NCBI GenBank assembly: GCA_964492365.1
Contig: CAZBKA010000023.1
Coordinates: 1-30,246, forward strand
Direction: 5' to 3'
DNA from: JAGLTN01 sp035403325
GTDB lineage: Bacteria; Planctomycetota; Phycisphaerae; Sedimentisphaerales; Anaerobacaceae
Length of the DNA stretch: 30,246 nt
Positions 1-8,774 of this stretch are shown one piece after another. Each line of letters opens with the position of its first letter. Within the stretch, counting starts at the first letter, position 1. The notes beneath the pieces were generated by a model, which ran no database searches, had not been told where the DNA came from, and saw only the letters and a program-made list of their open reading frames with translations. Both the position numbers and the translations under genes were made by a program.

Positions 1-999
1 CCGAGAGATACTGAAGGTAAAGAGATAATTCGCCAGATAATTCATTTTGCTAATCAGTATGATGTGCGAAGACGCATTGTGTTCCTTGAAGATTACGATA
101 TTAATGTGGCGAGATTTTTGGTAAGGGGAGTTGATGTATGGCTTAATAATCCGAGACCTCCGATGGAAGCAAGCGGTACCAGTGGTATGAAAGCGGCATT
201 TAATGGCGCATTGAACTTGAGTACCTGGGATGGTTGGTGGTGCGAAGGTTATGTTAATGAGGGTGGTTGGGTAATTGGAGCAGGTGAAAGTTATGACGAT
301 CCTGGATATCAGGATATGGTTGAATCCCAGGCTATGTATAATATTCTGGAAAATGAGGTTATTCCGCTTTACTATTCACGTAGTAAAGATGATCTTCCTC
401 GGCCTTGGATACATCGTATGAAAACTACTATCAAATGGTGTACACCAAGATTTAACACCAGCAGAATGGTTGGCGAATATACCAAGCGATTCTATATGAT
501 GGCGGCGGAAGATTGGAAAGAGCTTAATGAAAACTCCCAGACTAAAGCTAAAAAGATAGCAAATTGGAAATCTTATATGAAGCAGCACTGGGGGGAATTG
601 CAAATAGCAGATGTCGATATCAAAGTTGACAATGGTGATGGGTTTAAAGCACAAGATCAACGGAAATCGCAAATCCAGGTCGGTTCAAAGCTGCATGTTA
701 AGGCACTTATCAGACTTGGTGACATTACCCCTGAAAATGTTTCTGTACAGCTTTATCGTGGTCCGGTTGATTCATGGGGTAATATAATAGACGGAACGGT
801 TTTAGAAATGGCTTATAAACAGCCTTCAAATGAAGATAAACTTCACTGGTTTGAGGGAGTTATGGTCTGTGATAATTCAGGCAGACAGGGTGTGGCAGTA
901 AGGGTATTGCCCAAATATGATGGAATGGCAAGCTCACATGACCTGAATCTTATTTGCTGGGAGTCACAGAATAGCCAAGCTCCAGCCAGAGTAAACTAA
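1..999 (+). CDS. glgP: Alpha-glucan (glycogen/starch) phosphorylase, C-terminal part, 5' end cut by window edge
   Basis: Releases glucose-1-phosphate from alpha-1,4-glucans in the cytoplasm (PLP-dependent GT35 family). The reading frame is open from base 1, so the gene enters from the left; 332 residues remain. The diagnostic PLP-site block EASGTSGMKAAFNGALNLST is visible, and the Lys in GMK (codon at 190-192) aligns with the Schiff-base lysine of the family. The following WDGWWCEGY and the C-terminal domain resemble the short bacterial/archaeal phosphorylase subfamily (TIGR02094 type) rather than the animal/E. coli GlgP type; this is from recognition, not a search. The frame ends at a TAA followed 17 bases later by a strong hairpin terminator, so it is the last gene of its transcript. 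Subfamily and symbol are less certain than the enzyme class. Confidence 0.88.
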   Translation, partial: PRDTEGKEIIRQIIHFANQYDVRRRIVFLEDYDINVARFLVRGVDVWLNNPRPPMEASGTSGMKAAFNGALNLSTWDGWWCEGYVNEGGWVIGAGESYDDPGYQDMVESQAMYNILENEVIPLYYSRSKDDLPRPWIHRMKTTIKWCTPRFNTSRMVGEYTKRFYMMAAEDWKELNENSQTKAKKIANWKSYMKQHWGELQIADVDIKVDNGDGFKAQDQRKSQIQVGSKLHVKALIRLGDITPENVSVQLYRGPVDSWGNIIDGTVLEMAYKQPSNEDKLHWFEGVMVCDNSGRQGVAVRVLPKYDGMASSHDLNLICWESQNSQAPARVN

Positions 1000-1016
1000 T
1001 TAAAAAACAACATCAG

Positions 1017-1060
1017 CGAAGAGGTTTATGAATAGTTCATAAACCTCTTCGTATTTTTTT
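1017..1060 (+). terminator. Rho-independent terminator after the phosphorylase gene
   Basis: Perfect 16-bp inverted repeat (CGAAGAGGTTTATGAA at 1017-1032 and its complement at 1036-1051) with a 3-base loop, followed directly by TATTTTTTT. It ends the plus-strand phosphorylase transcript and lies between convergent genes. On the minus strand a T-run also occurs, but 8 or more bases beyond the stem, so bidirectional use is only possible. Confidence 0.92.
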
Positions 1061-1097
1061 ATCCATATTTTGTATGGAGTTTACAATTCCAATAATT

Positions 1098-2696
1098 TTA
1101 ATACCAAGTAGTTTGCTGAAGCCATTTCTCACTTATTATCGCAAGATCATCACGTAAGACTGTCCTGTCCCTATTCAAGTCTCCAGTAACGTTAGTTTCA
1201 CTTTGCATGAAATATTCTGCTATCCATGCGAAGTCGTCAAAGTTTACTATGCCGTCGTTTGTGATATCAGCGATTATTGACCAACCTGCGGGGGACTTAC
1301 TTGCTTGTGCAGTTCCGCCATAGACGCCCATGTTTATCCTGATATTGTCGGCATGGTTGTATTCATCACCAAGGCTGAAGCCTGTTCCACCAGCGTCAAT
1401 ACATTTGCTTGTTGCTGCATCATAAACCCAAATTTCATTTTTATAATCCCAACTGCCAGCTTGTGACATTAAGTGATAGTCTGTTTGTGAAATAAAACAA
1501 GGGTCTCCATAGATATTGCCTGGACCATCAGCGTAATTTTCAAGGCAGCAGAAGCTTACATTCTGGCAGTTCGCTACTGATTCTGCTGGTTGATTATAGT
1601 AAATTATTGAGTTTGTAATTTTCCCATTGCAACTGTCAATTGCTGCGCCATAATCAGATGTATTATCAGCGATTGTACAATTGATGATATCTGCGTTGCA
1701 GTTATATATTGCACTGTTTTGGTAGGCATCATTGTAGATTATTAAGCAGTTTGCAATTTTTCCGTCACAATCAGCCAAAGCTCCTCCACGTGTAGAAAGA
1801 TCTGCGGTGTTACGGGTAATAGTGCAGTTGCTTATTATTCCGTCAAAATCGCGTATTGCTGCTCCGTTGAATTCAGAAGCATTGTTCCTTAATGTGCAAA
1901 AAGAAATGTTAGCATTGCACTTGTTTCCGTAGATACCACCTTCACTTTCGCCTCCTGTGATTGTGAAGCCGACAAGGTTGCAGTCAGAAGTTTCACTGCC
2001 TTGGAACTTTACTATAGGAGCATTGCTGCTGCCACGTATTACTGTATGGGCAACGATATTGCTATTCTGTGGGTTTGTGCTGGTCAGGGTAATATTTTTT
2101 CCTGAAAAATTTATGTTTTCCTGATAAGTTCCAGAGTTTGCGATTATTACGTCATAATTATTGGCGGTATTTATCGCATCCTGTATTTTCATAAAATATG
2201 TGCCCTGATTCACATTTTTTACGGGCTTTAGAGTAGATCCTGTAATTGTTATATTTCCTTCAATTCTAATGCCCTGAACATTTATGCTCTGAACAGTTCC
2301 TAAAGTGATATTTGTAACATACGCATGACCGTAACCATTTTCGTCAACTTCTATTTTTACATCAGCTCCCACTTCACCTTCTGATATTCGCTCATCAAGA
2401 ACAGTTGCTGGTAAAAGGCCGGAATGTGTTCCGCTGCCAGATGCATTATTAAGCAAAGATGAAATGTCGATCCACTGCCACCATAAAATTTTTGTATATG
2501 CTTCTATTTTTGTTATTTCCCAAGAATAGTTATAGACGGTGTAGTAATTGTCAACATATTGCGGGCTTGAATTCCATGAGACATCTTCTCCATGAGTTTC
2601 TGTACTGAAAGTCCAGTTGGCAGGGTTTGCGGCTGTAGTAATGCCACAAAAAATAAGGAATACAGCAGTTACTACAAACAAAGACACTCTTTTCAT
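1098..2696 (-). CDS. Secreted right-handed beta-helix repeat protein with dockerin-like C-terminus
   Basis: Length 532 aa. Residues 1-22 form a typical Sec signal peptide (MKR, hydrophobic core, ITTAA). From about 160 to 410 there are repeated short strands with Asn/Cys/Gly turns of the parallel beta-helix (PbH1, pectate-lyase-like) type, e.g. NCTIADNTS and NCLIIYNDA. The part GDPCFISQTDYHLMSQAGS leading to CIDAGG matches the tail commonly seen in planctomycete 'choice-of-anchor Q'/beta-helix proteins. Residues about 477-526 hold two degenerate dockerin-like Ca-binding segments, DITNDGIVNFDDF and DLNRDRTVLRDDL. The start is supported by a GGAGG ribosome site 7 bases upstream and a strong promoter. 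Likely extracellular or surface polysaccharide-binding or -degrading role; no catalytic residues could be assigned. Confidence 0.85.
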   Translation of the reverse strand: MKRVSLFVVTAVFLIFCGITTAANPANWTFSTETHGEDVSWNSSPQYVDNYYTVYNYSWEITKIEAYTKILWWQWIDISSLLNNASGSGTHSGLLPATVLDERISEGEVGADVKIEVDENGYGHAYVTNITLGTVQSINVQGIRIEGNITITGSTLKPVKNVNQGTYFMKIQDAINTANNYDVIIANSGTYQENINFSGKNITLTSTNPQNSNIVAHTVIRGSSNAPIVKFQGSETSDCNLVGFTITGGESEGGIYGNKCNANISFCTLRNNASEFNGAAIRDFDGIISNCTITRNTADLSTRGGALADCDGKIANCLIIYNDAYQNSAIYNCNADIINCTIADNTSDYGAAIDSCNGKITNSIIYYNQPAESVANCQNVSFCCLENYADGPGNIYGDPCFISQTDYHLMSQAGSWDYKNEIWVYDAATSKCIDAGGTGFSLGDEYNHADNIRINMGVYGGTAQASKSPAGWSIIADITNDGIVNFDDFAWIAEYFMQSETNVTGDLNRDRTVLRDDLAIISEKWLQQTTWY

Positions 2697-2728
2697 CTTG
2701 CCTCCGTAAAAAAATACTTTTCATCATA

Positions 2729-2747
2729 CAGTCACAGTTCTTGACTG
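2729..2747 (-). repeat. Small inverted repeat in the leader of the beta-helix gene
   Basis: CAGTCA (2729-2734) and TGACTG (2742-2747) are perfect complements around a 7-base loop, inside the predicted 5' leader. It may be an operator or a weak hairpin; no partner is known. Confidence 0.35.
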
Positions 2748-2777
2748 CCAGCTAAATCGCTTTTACCTTAAAGGGTC

Positions 2778-2805
2778 ATTATAATATAATTGTCTGTTTT
2801 GTCAA
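2778..2805 (-). promoter_or_regulatory. Sigma70-type promoter for the beta-helix protein gene
   Basis: Read on the minus strand: TTGACA (2805-2800), a 16-base spacer, then TATAAT (2783-2778). Both hexamers are perfect consensus. The predicted start near 2771 gives a leader of about 75 bases before the ATG at 2696. Confidence 0.75.
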
Positions 2806-3235
2806 GATGAAAGCTTACCAAGTTAAGATGGGACAGCAATTATGCCTAATTTTATGGTGTTTGTTGGCTGTTTTACTGCTATGACGGCTCTGAAATTTTT
2901 ATTTTTTAAAGATTATTATAATTTTTTTTAAATATGCGTCACATCTTTAAGTTTTGTTTAACTTATATACAGTGAACGGATTTCTGGAAGCGTGAAAATT
3001 TAATATCTGGTTTCAGAGAAGGTTTTGGAAAATAAAAAATAGTTGTTATTCATCATTGGTGGGCTTTTACCGGTGCGGCTGACCAGTGTGTAAAGATTTA
3101 CAGTATCTTTTTTTAAAAAACCTCTGCAGCATGTAATGTGGAAAAGGGCTTTGCTGCAGGGGTATTTTTATGCGCACAGAGAATTTTACAGTTTTCTTGC
3201 AAATGGGGGGGTAAAGTTATATAAATAAAGGCATT
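2806..3235. other. Intergenic region upstream of ligA
   Basis: About 430 bases without a supported gene, between the promoter of the minus-strand beta-helix gene and ligA. It is AT-rich with long T runs near 2930. The only clear structure is the hairpin at 3121-3169. No convincing sigma70 pair for ligA was found: TTGCAA (3197-3202), 17 bases, TATAAA (3220-3225) exists but would start transcription only about 4 bases before the ATG. Confidence 0.6.
3121..3169 (+). terminator. Terminator-like hairpin upstream of ligA
   Basis: Arms CCTCTGCAGC (3121-3130) and GCTGCAGGGG (3153-3162) pair over 10 bp with one G-U pair, around a 22-base loop, followed by TATTTTT. An A-run directly precedes the left arm, so it could work in both directions. 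No gene lies upstream on this strand, so it may end a short leader or small RNA. Confidence 0.45.
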
Positions 3236-5233
3236 ATGGCAGAGAATTTACATCGCAGAATAGAGAAATTGAGACAGGAAATTGTCAGACATGATCGGCT
3301 TTATTATGTCGATAATTCGCCTGAGATTTCTGATGATCAATATGATGCGCTTTTCGGAGAGCTTAAAAAGCTTGAGGCGGAGAGGCCTGATCTGGTGAGT
3401 GAGGATTCGCCTACGCAGAGGGTTTCTGAGAGGCCTGTGGAGGGGTTTGCTTCGATAAGGCATGCGGTAGCGATGCTTAGTATTGATAATACATATAATG
3501 CTGATGAGCTGAGGAAATTTGATGAGCGGGTTCGCAAGGGGCTTGAAAGTGATGATTTAGAGTATGTTGTTGAGCTTAAGATAGATGGTTTGGCGGTTAA
3601 TCTGCGTTATGAAGACGGAAGGTTGATTTATGCGGCAACGCGTGGTGACGGGGCGGTTGGTGATGATGTCACGAGCAATGTCAGGACGATAAAGGCTGTG
3701 CCTTTAAGTTTGACTGGGGTGGATGTGCCCGAAATTTTGGAGGTGAGGGGTGAGGTTTATATGCCTAAGAAGTCTTTTGCAAGGCTTAATGATTTGCGTG
3801 GGGAGGCAGGGGAAAGCTTGTTTGCAAATCCGAGGAATGCGGCGGCGGGGAGCTTAAAGCTGCTCGATTCGAGGATTACGGCGGGGCGGAATTTGTCGTT
3901 TTTTGCTTATGCGACGGGGCAGGTTTCGAGAGAGCTGGCGGATAATCATTATGACAGTTTGATGGCTTTCAAAAAGCTGGGTTTGGCGGTTAATCCGAAT
4001 GTTCAAAAGGTCGCAAGCGTCGATGATGTTATTGAGATATGCATGGGCTGGCACGAGAGGCGGTATGAGCTTGATTACCAGATAGACGGGATGGTGATAA
4101 AAGTAAACCGCTATGACCAGCAGGGCGTTCTGGGGTCTACGGGGCGGGCGCCGAGATGGTGCATTTCTTATAAGTTTCCGGCAGAGCGGGCAAAGACGGT
4201 TGTAACGAGTATCGATGTGCAGGTTGGCAAGAGCGGGATATTGACGCCTGTAGCTAATTTTACGCCTGTGCAGCTTGCCGGGACAACGGTTAAGAGGGCA
4301 TCATTGCATAATTTTGATGAGGTTAGCAGGCTTGATGTACGTGAGGGTGATTCGGTATTGGTCGAAAAGGCAGGGGAAATAATTCCGCAGGTTGTTGAAG
4401 TGCTGAAGGATGAAAGACCTATATTTGCAAAGACGATTGAGCTGCCTACGGAATGTCCGAATTGTCATGGGCCTATAGCTAAGGATGAAAACGGGGTTTA
4501 TCTTCGATGTCTGAACCCTGGGTGCGGGGGGCAGTTTAAGGAGTTGCTGAAATATTTTGCAGGTAGAGATCAGATGGATATTGAGAACCTGGGGGCGAGT
4601 CTGATTGAGCAGATGGTTGATGTTGGGCTGATAAAGAATTTTTCTGATGTTTATAAGCTTACGAAGGAGGAATTGGCGGGTCTTGAGAGGATGGGGGATA
4701 AAAGCGCTGGTAATGTTATAAAAGCGATAGAGAAAAGTAAAAGGCAGCCTTTGTGGAGATTTTTGGCTGGGCTTGGGATAAGGCATATCGGCAGTCAGTC
4801 GGCGCAGATATTGGCGGAGCATTTCGGCAGTTTGGATGCGATAAGAGATGCAGATGAGGATAGTTTGGCTGAGGTTGACCAGATAGGGCCTACGATGGCG
4901 AAAAGTGTTTATGATTATTTTCGTAATGAGAATAATATAAAAGTTATTGATGAACTGTTGGCGGCTGGGGTTAAGGCTGAGCATGCGTCGATTAGGAAAA
5001 GTGATGTGCTGGCGGGTAAGACGATAGTTGTTACGGGGACATTGGAGACGATGACGCGTGATGAGGCTAAGCGGGCGATAGTTGAGGCGGGTGGGAAGGT
5101 TTCCGGGAGTGTCAGTAAGAAGACGGACTTTGTTCTGGCGGGTAAAGAAGCGGGCAGTAAGCTTGAAAAGGCTATTGCGTTGGGTGTAAAGGTAATAGAT
5201 GAAAAGGAATTTATTGAAATGGTGGGCAGGTAA
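3236..5233 (+). CDS. ligA: NAD-dependent DNA ligase LigA
   Basis: Seals nicks in DNA during replication and repair, using NAD. The 665-aa length is normal for the family. In order: N-terminal Ia domain (1-70, with DRLYYVDNSPEISDDQYD), adenylation domain with the catalytic KxDG motif ELKIDGLAVNL (Lys115, the same number as in E. coli), OB fold (about 320-400), a four-Cys zinc finger (Cys407, 410, 425, 430), helix-hairpin-helix repeats (about 450-585, with LAGLGIRHIG) and a C-terminal BRCT domain (591-665). All key parts are intact. The ATG has only a weak AAAGG 4 bases upstream. The coding strand is clearly richer in G than the flagellar genes. The stop codon is immediately followed by the ribD start. 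Confidence 0.98.
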   Translation: MAENLHRRIEKLRQEIVRHDRLYYVDNSPEISDDQYDALFGELKKLEAERPDLVSEDSPTQRVSERPVEGFASIRHAVAMLSIDNTYNADELRKFDERVRKGLESDDLEYVVELKIDGLAVNLRYEDGRLIYAATRGDGAVGDDVTSNVRTIKAVPLSLTGVDVPEILEVRGEVYMPKKSFARLNDLRGEAGESLFANPRNAAAGSLKLLDSRITAGRNLSFFAYATGQVSRELADNHYDSLMAFKKLGLAVNPNVQKVASVDDVIEICMGWHERRYELDYQIDGMVIKVNRYDQQGVLGSTGRAPRWCISYKFPAERAKTVVTSIDVQVGKSGILTPVANFTPVQLAGTTVKRASLHNFDEVSRLDVREGDSVLVEKAGEIIPQVVEVLKDERPIFAKTIELPTECPNCHGPIAKDENGVYLRCLNPGCGGQFKELLKYFAGRDQMDIENLGASLIEQMVDVGLIKNFSDVYKLTKEELAGLERMGDKSAGNVIKAIEKSKRQPLWRFLAGLGIRHIGSQSAQILAEHFGSLDAIRDADEDSLAEVDQIGPTMAKSVYDYFRNENNIKVIDELLAAGVKAEHASIRKSDVLAGKTIVVTGTLETMTRDEAKRAIVEAGGKVSGSVSKKTDFVLAGKEAGSKLEKAIALGVKVIDEKEFIEMVGR

Positions 5234-6355
5234 TTGGATAATACAGCGAAAAAGAAAAAATATATGTTAGAGGCGTTGGAGCTTGCGGCGAGAGGATTTG
5301 GGGCGGTGGAGCCTAACCCGATGGTTGGCTGTGTTATTTTTAAAGATGATAATGTGATTGGGCGAGGCTGGCATAAGCAGTTTGGTGATGCTCATGCTGA
5401 GATTAATGCGTTGGCGGATTGCAGGGGCAATGGGAATGACGCTGTGGGTGCGTCGATGTGTGTTACGCTTGAGCCTTGCTGTCACTATGGGAAGACTGGG
5501 CCTTGCACGGAGGCGATAATTAAAGCTGGGATCAGCAGGGTTTATGTTGCGATGATTGACCCGAGTGACAAGGTCGGTGGTAAGGGGATAGAACAGCTAA
5601 GAGAAGCTGGTATTGAAGTAAAGGTTGGGCTTTGTGAAAAGCAAGCAGCGAGACTTAATCCTGCATTTATAAAATATTCAAAGACAGGGCGTCCTTGGGT
5701 TATTTTGAAGTGGGCACAGACGATAGACGGCAAGTTAAACGGGGTTGGGCCAGAGCATAAGTGTATCAGTGGGGAGATGAGCAGAAAAGATGTTCATAAG
5801 ACTCGCAGAAGCTGCCAGGCTATATTAGTTGGGGTCAATACTGTGATTGCAGATGATCCAATGCTTACTGCCCGGCCTGATAGGGGCAGAGGGCTGTTAA
5901 GGGTTGTGCTTGATAATAAACTTGAGATGCCCATCGAAAGCAAGTTGCTCAATACTGTTGAGCAGAGTGATGTTTTGGTAGTAACAACAGAGGATACGTT
6001 TAGGAGTGAACAAAAAAAAGTTGAGCAGATAATTAGTAAGGGTGCGGAGGTTTTTGCGGTTAAAGGTGATTTGGCTGGGTTGTGTGAAATGGTAGATGTT
6101 TTGGAAGAGCTTGGCAGGCTAGGGGTGCAGAGACTGCTTGTTGAAGGCGGCAGGGAGGTTATCGGGACAATTTTGAGAAATGATCTTGCTGATGAGTTGA
6201 ATATATATATTGCACCTAAGATATACGGTTCTAAAGGCAGGGTTGATATTTATGATACTTTAGCTGAATTTGATCTAGCGGGTGATTTTCTGGATGCTCA
6301 GACAGGGCTTTTCGGTGAAGATGTCAAGGTTAGAGCGATATTAAAAGAGTATTAA
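5234..6355 (+). CDS. ribD: Bifunctional riboflavin biosynthesis protein RibD (TTG start)
   Basis: Deaminates the pyrimidine intermediate from GTP cyclohydrolase II and then reduces its ribose (two consecutive riboflavin steps). The deaminase domain has HAE (54-56) and PCCHYGKTGPC (81-91), the zinc and catalytic signature. The reductase domain starts near RPWVILKWAQTIDGK and ends with LLVEGGREVIG and DELNIYIAPKIYG. The 373-aa length is typical. The frame opens with TTG directly after the ligA stop; the family usually begins a few residues before KYMLEALELAARG, which fits TTG better than the ATG at 5264, and the latter lacks a ribosome site. The zero-base junction suggests translational coupling to ligA. 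Other rib genes are not in the window. Confidence 0.95.
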   Translation: MDNTAKKKKYMLEALELAARGFGAVEPNPMVGCVIFKDDNVIGRGWHKQFGDAHAEINALADCRGNGNDAVGASMCVTLEPCCHYGKTGPCTEAIIKAGISRVYVAMIDPSDKVGGKGIEQLREAGIEVKVGLCEKQAARLNPAFIKYSKTGRPWVILKWAQTIDGKLNGVGPEHKCISGEMSRKDVHKTRRSCQAILVGVNTVIADDPMLTARPDRGRGLLRVVLDNKLEMPIESKLLNTVEQSDVLVVTTEDTFRSEQKKVEQIISKGAEVFAVKGDLAGLCEMVDVLEELGRLGVQRLLVEGGREVIGTILRNDLADELNIYIAPKIYGSKGRVDIYDTLAEFDLAGDFLDAQTGLFGEDVKVRAILKEY

Positions 6356-6371
6356 AGGTATGTTTTTTTGA

Positions 6372-8255
6372 TTATTCTACAGAGGGCAGGTCTTGTAGAT
6401 TTTTTTTAGCGTGCTGTGTGAAGATAGTATCAGGGTAAAGTTCGATAAAATCAGTGAGGCACTTTCGGGCTTCCAGGAGTTTATCTTTTTTCAATTGTAT
6501 TTCTTTGTCAGATAGATCACGCCAAATTTTTATTTTAAGCAGAGCTAATTCGTATAGAGCATTTTGTCCGCCGTCAGTGTTTTTGTATTTTTTATGAAGA
6601 TCTTGAAGTTGTTGAGCTTTAAGCTGTGGGTCGCTTATGAGTTTGAATTGCTCCAATAAGATATTGTCCCTGAGTGGGGAATTAGAGTTGGTTTTTTCCA
6701 GAAGGAGGTTTAGTTGTGCTTCAGCAGAAATGCTGTGTGGATTTATCATTACAAAATCAGCTAGTAATTTATCGGATTGCGAATCTTCGGTTCTGTTTTC
6801 CGGGCTTATTGTGTTTTGCAGACGATTGATTCTTCTCTGGATGTCTATAAGTTTGAAATGTGTTATGACTGTGTTAGCGGGTGGTTTAAATGTGCTAAAT
6901 ATATTATCTTCTGAATCTTTTTTGTCGACTGGCGTTAGAAGCATTTTGTTTATCATATCCTGGGCTTGTGTGCATAGATTATTTGCCTGTTCAAATCTTC
7001 CTTGACCTGCCCAATGCATAGCGATTCGCCAGCGTGCCTCGATAGATTCAGGGCTGTTACCAAATTCGCTGTAGAGTCTATACCATGTTTCTCTTGATCT
7101 TTCTAATGGGTAATCAGAGTAAAAATGCAACATTTCTTCTTCGGTATCCAAAGCCTGTACATCCAGGTTGTAGTCATCGAGTATGGCTTTGTAATATAGC
7201 GCAATTGGCATTCGTTTACTTAGTGGTCTTTTGTTTATGAACAAATCGTATTGCTGGGTCAGTAATTCTCTCTTCATTTGATAGTTGAGTTCATCTGTAA
7301 CAATAAACCAGCTCGGCCATCGATTTTGAGAAAGAGCCTTTTTAATTTCTTCTTTCAATTTTGCTCTTAATTGAGCTTGTTCAGTTGGATAAAAATATCC
7401 TTTTAGAATATATTCTTTAACAGCAGGTGTTGAAATTGTTTTATTTATTGCCTCGGTAATGCTGTGGTCGTGGAATTCTTTTATCTGCTGCGGGTCATTT
7501 TTTGCGATATAAAGCTGATAGTCAAGTTCGGCAAATCCTATATGTTTTTCAAAAACGGTTATTGCAGTTACAAGCATTACAGTTGCTGTTATCCAAACGG
7601 GACCTGGTTTGTAACGTGTAAAATGACCAATTCCTAAAATTATCCCTGCCATCGCCAGTGAAATCAACCAAGCAGCGATCCATGGAGTAAAAGAGAACCC
7701 CCATTGTATTGGTTCAGCTAATTTTGCTTGTCCGAAAAAACCATAGTATAGTAATAATGGTGTTGTGCATAATGAGATAGATATGAACCTTGAACGGAAT
7801 CTCAGAGGTCTGCATGCGACAGCGATACAACTTATGAGCAGGCAGATTGCAAAGCCTGGCAGGTTTGCAAGTATTGCAGTTAAGAATATAAAAATGAGGC
7901 TGTATCTGAAACTCATAAGCTGAGAGACTAAGATTGGTGTTATTGATATGATTGCCATCATCATTGCAACTACAAATATTAACCATGGATATTCAAAGAT
8001 ACCAACTCCAGTGGTAATTGCATAGCCTATATGCCATGATTGAAGTGATATAAGATTTTGGTACTCGAAAGACCATAAATACCCAGTGAGTATTTTTGAC
8101 CAGAATATGCAAGTGGTTGCGAATACTGTAATTGTGAGCAGTAAACACCTAATGACATTTTCATGGCTGTAGTGCAGAGTCGGTCCCGCTGTCATGAAAG
8201 ACTTTGCAGTTGCCACTGGAGCATTTTTGTTATTTTTGTTTTCCATATTTGTCAT
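6372..8255 (-). CDS. Polytopic membrane protein with cytoplasmic or periplasmic helical repeat tail, unknown function
   Basis: I do not recognise a named family. The first 240 residues of 627 contain about seven hydrophobic helices (first near 34-55). The remaining about 390 residues are soluble and helical, with TPR-like spacing near the end (NALYELALLKIKIW... LTDFIELYPDTIFTQHAKKNL). The gene is convergent with ribD (16-base gap) and follows the zinc-ribbon gene on the same strand, 86 bases away. The ATG at 8255 has only weak ribosome-site support; a second ATG at 8246 is also possible. The layout recalls planctomycete membrane proteins with TPR tails, but no role can be assigned. Confidence 0.75.
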   Translation of the reverse strand: MTNMENKNNKNAPVATAKSFMTAGPTLHYSHENVIRCLLLTITVFATTCIFWSKILTGYLWSFEYQNLISLQSWHIGYAITTGVGIFEYPWLIFVVAMMMAIISITPILVSQLMSFRYSLIFIFLTAILANLPGFAICLLISCIAVACRPLRFRSRFISISLCTTPLLLYYGFFGQAKLAEPIQWGFSFTPWIAAWLISLAMAGIILGIGHFTRYKPGPVWITATVMLVTAITVFEKHIGFAELDYQLYIAKNDPQQIKEFHDHSITEAINKTISTPAVKEYILKGYFYPTEQAQLRAKLKEEIKKALSQNRWPSWFIVTDELNYQMKRELLTQQYDLFINKRPLSKRMPIALYYKAILDDYNLDVQALDTEEEMLHFYSDYPLERSRETWYRLYSEFGNSPESIEARWRIAMHWAGQGRFEQANNLCTQAQDMINKMLLTPVDKKDSEDNIFSTFKPPANTVITHFKLIDIQRRINRLQNTISPENRTEDSQSDKLLADFVMINPHSISAEAQLNLLLEKTNSNSPLRDNILLEQFKLISDPQLKAQQLQDLHKKYKNTDGGQNALYELALLKIKIWRDLSDKEIQLKKDKLLEARKCLTDFIELYPDTIFTQHAKKNLQDLPSVE

Positions 8256-8341
8256 TTATTGTCATATCTCAACCACATTTAACAGCAATAAAAATATAAA
8301 GATATATTTTACTGCCTACGCAGTTTGTTTTTTATTATTTA

Positions 8342-8542
8342 TCAGCCGTAAATGTTACCAGCCTGATCAATATAAACGGCACTTTTTGCATTTTTAATTT
8401 TGTCGAAGGCTTTTTTTACTTCATTTAGTTTTGGCACTTTAAAAAGCTTATTGCAATTTGGGCATCGCAGTCTCCTGTCTACGACGTATTCATCGCATTG
8501 CCAGTTATGACCACAAGATGGACATTGAGCAATAATTTTCAT
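8342..8542 (-). CDS. Small zinc-ribbon protein (MJ0042-type finger)
   Basis: A 66-aa protein starting MKIIAQCPSCGHNW. Cys7-x2-Cys10 and Cys27-x2-Cys30 form a two-knuckle zinc ribbon like the MJ0042/zinc-ribbon domains common in planctomycetes, followed by a basic helix (KLNEVKKAFDKIK). The start is uncertain: the frame stays open upstream to an ATG at 8584 and a TTG at 8599, the latter with AAAGG 8 bases before it. I chose the ATG at 8542 because the fold begins there. Function unknown, perhaps nucleic-acid or protein binding. It is transcribed toward the 627-aa membrane protein gene. Confidence 0.65.
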   Translation of the reverse strand: MKIIAQCPSCGHNWQCDEYVVDRRLRCPNCNKLFKVPKLNEVKKAFDKIKNAKSAVYIDQAGNIYG

Positions 8543-8617
8543 TTTTCTTTTAGTTTTTTTACTCTCTAAAACAACGTTTACCATATGGTTCCAAACCAAC
8601 TATTTTACCTTTAAAGC

Positions 8618-8632
8618 ATTGGAGTATCCAAT
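8618..8632. repeat. Short palindrome in the divergent intergenic region
   Basis: ATTGGA (8618-8623) and TCCAAT (8627-8632) are perfect complements around 3 bases, between the zinc-ribbon gene (-) and the small plus-strand ORF. Possible operator; short enough to be chance. Confidence 0.25.
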
Positions 8633-8774
8633 AAAATTTTTAACTGGGTTCCTATAATATCGGTATTTGAGGCTGTTGATTTGGGTTTTTGTAAAAAAAT
8701 GATGTAAATTTCGATGAGAAAGGGGATTGTGTCTAAAAAATGTTAAAATAAGTGAGTAGATTGGAGGTGGAAAA

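Noticed and set aside
4301..4984. 227-aa open frame on the minus strand inside ligA
   Set aside because: It is fully antisense to the intact, conserved ligA, with a composition (Arg/Asn/Ile-rich) typical of a shadow frame and no domain pattern.
3236..6355. Possible horizontal transfer of ligA-ribD because of G-rich codons
   Set aside because: Both are core genes with normal domains; G-rich coding strand fits replication-strand or expression bias, and there are no flanking mobile elements.
8311..8324. ACTGC-CTAC-GCAGT hairpin after the zinc-ribbon gene as its terminator
   Set aside because: The T-rich stretch lies on the wrong side for the minus-strand gene and the 5-bp stem is short.
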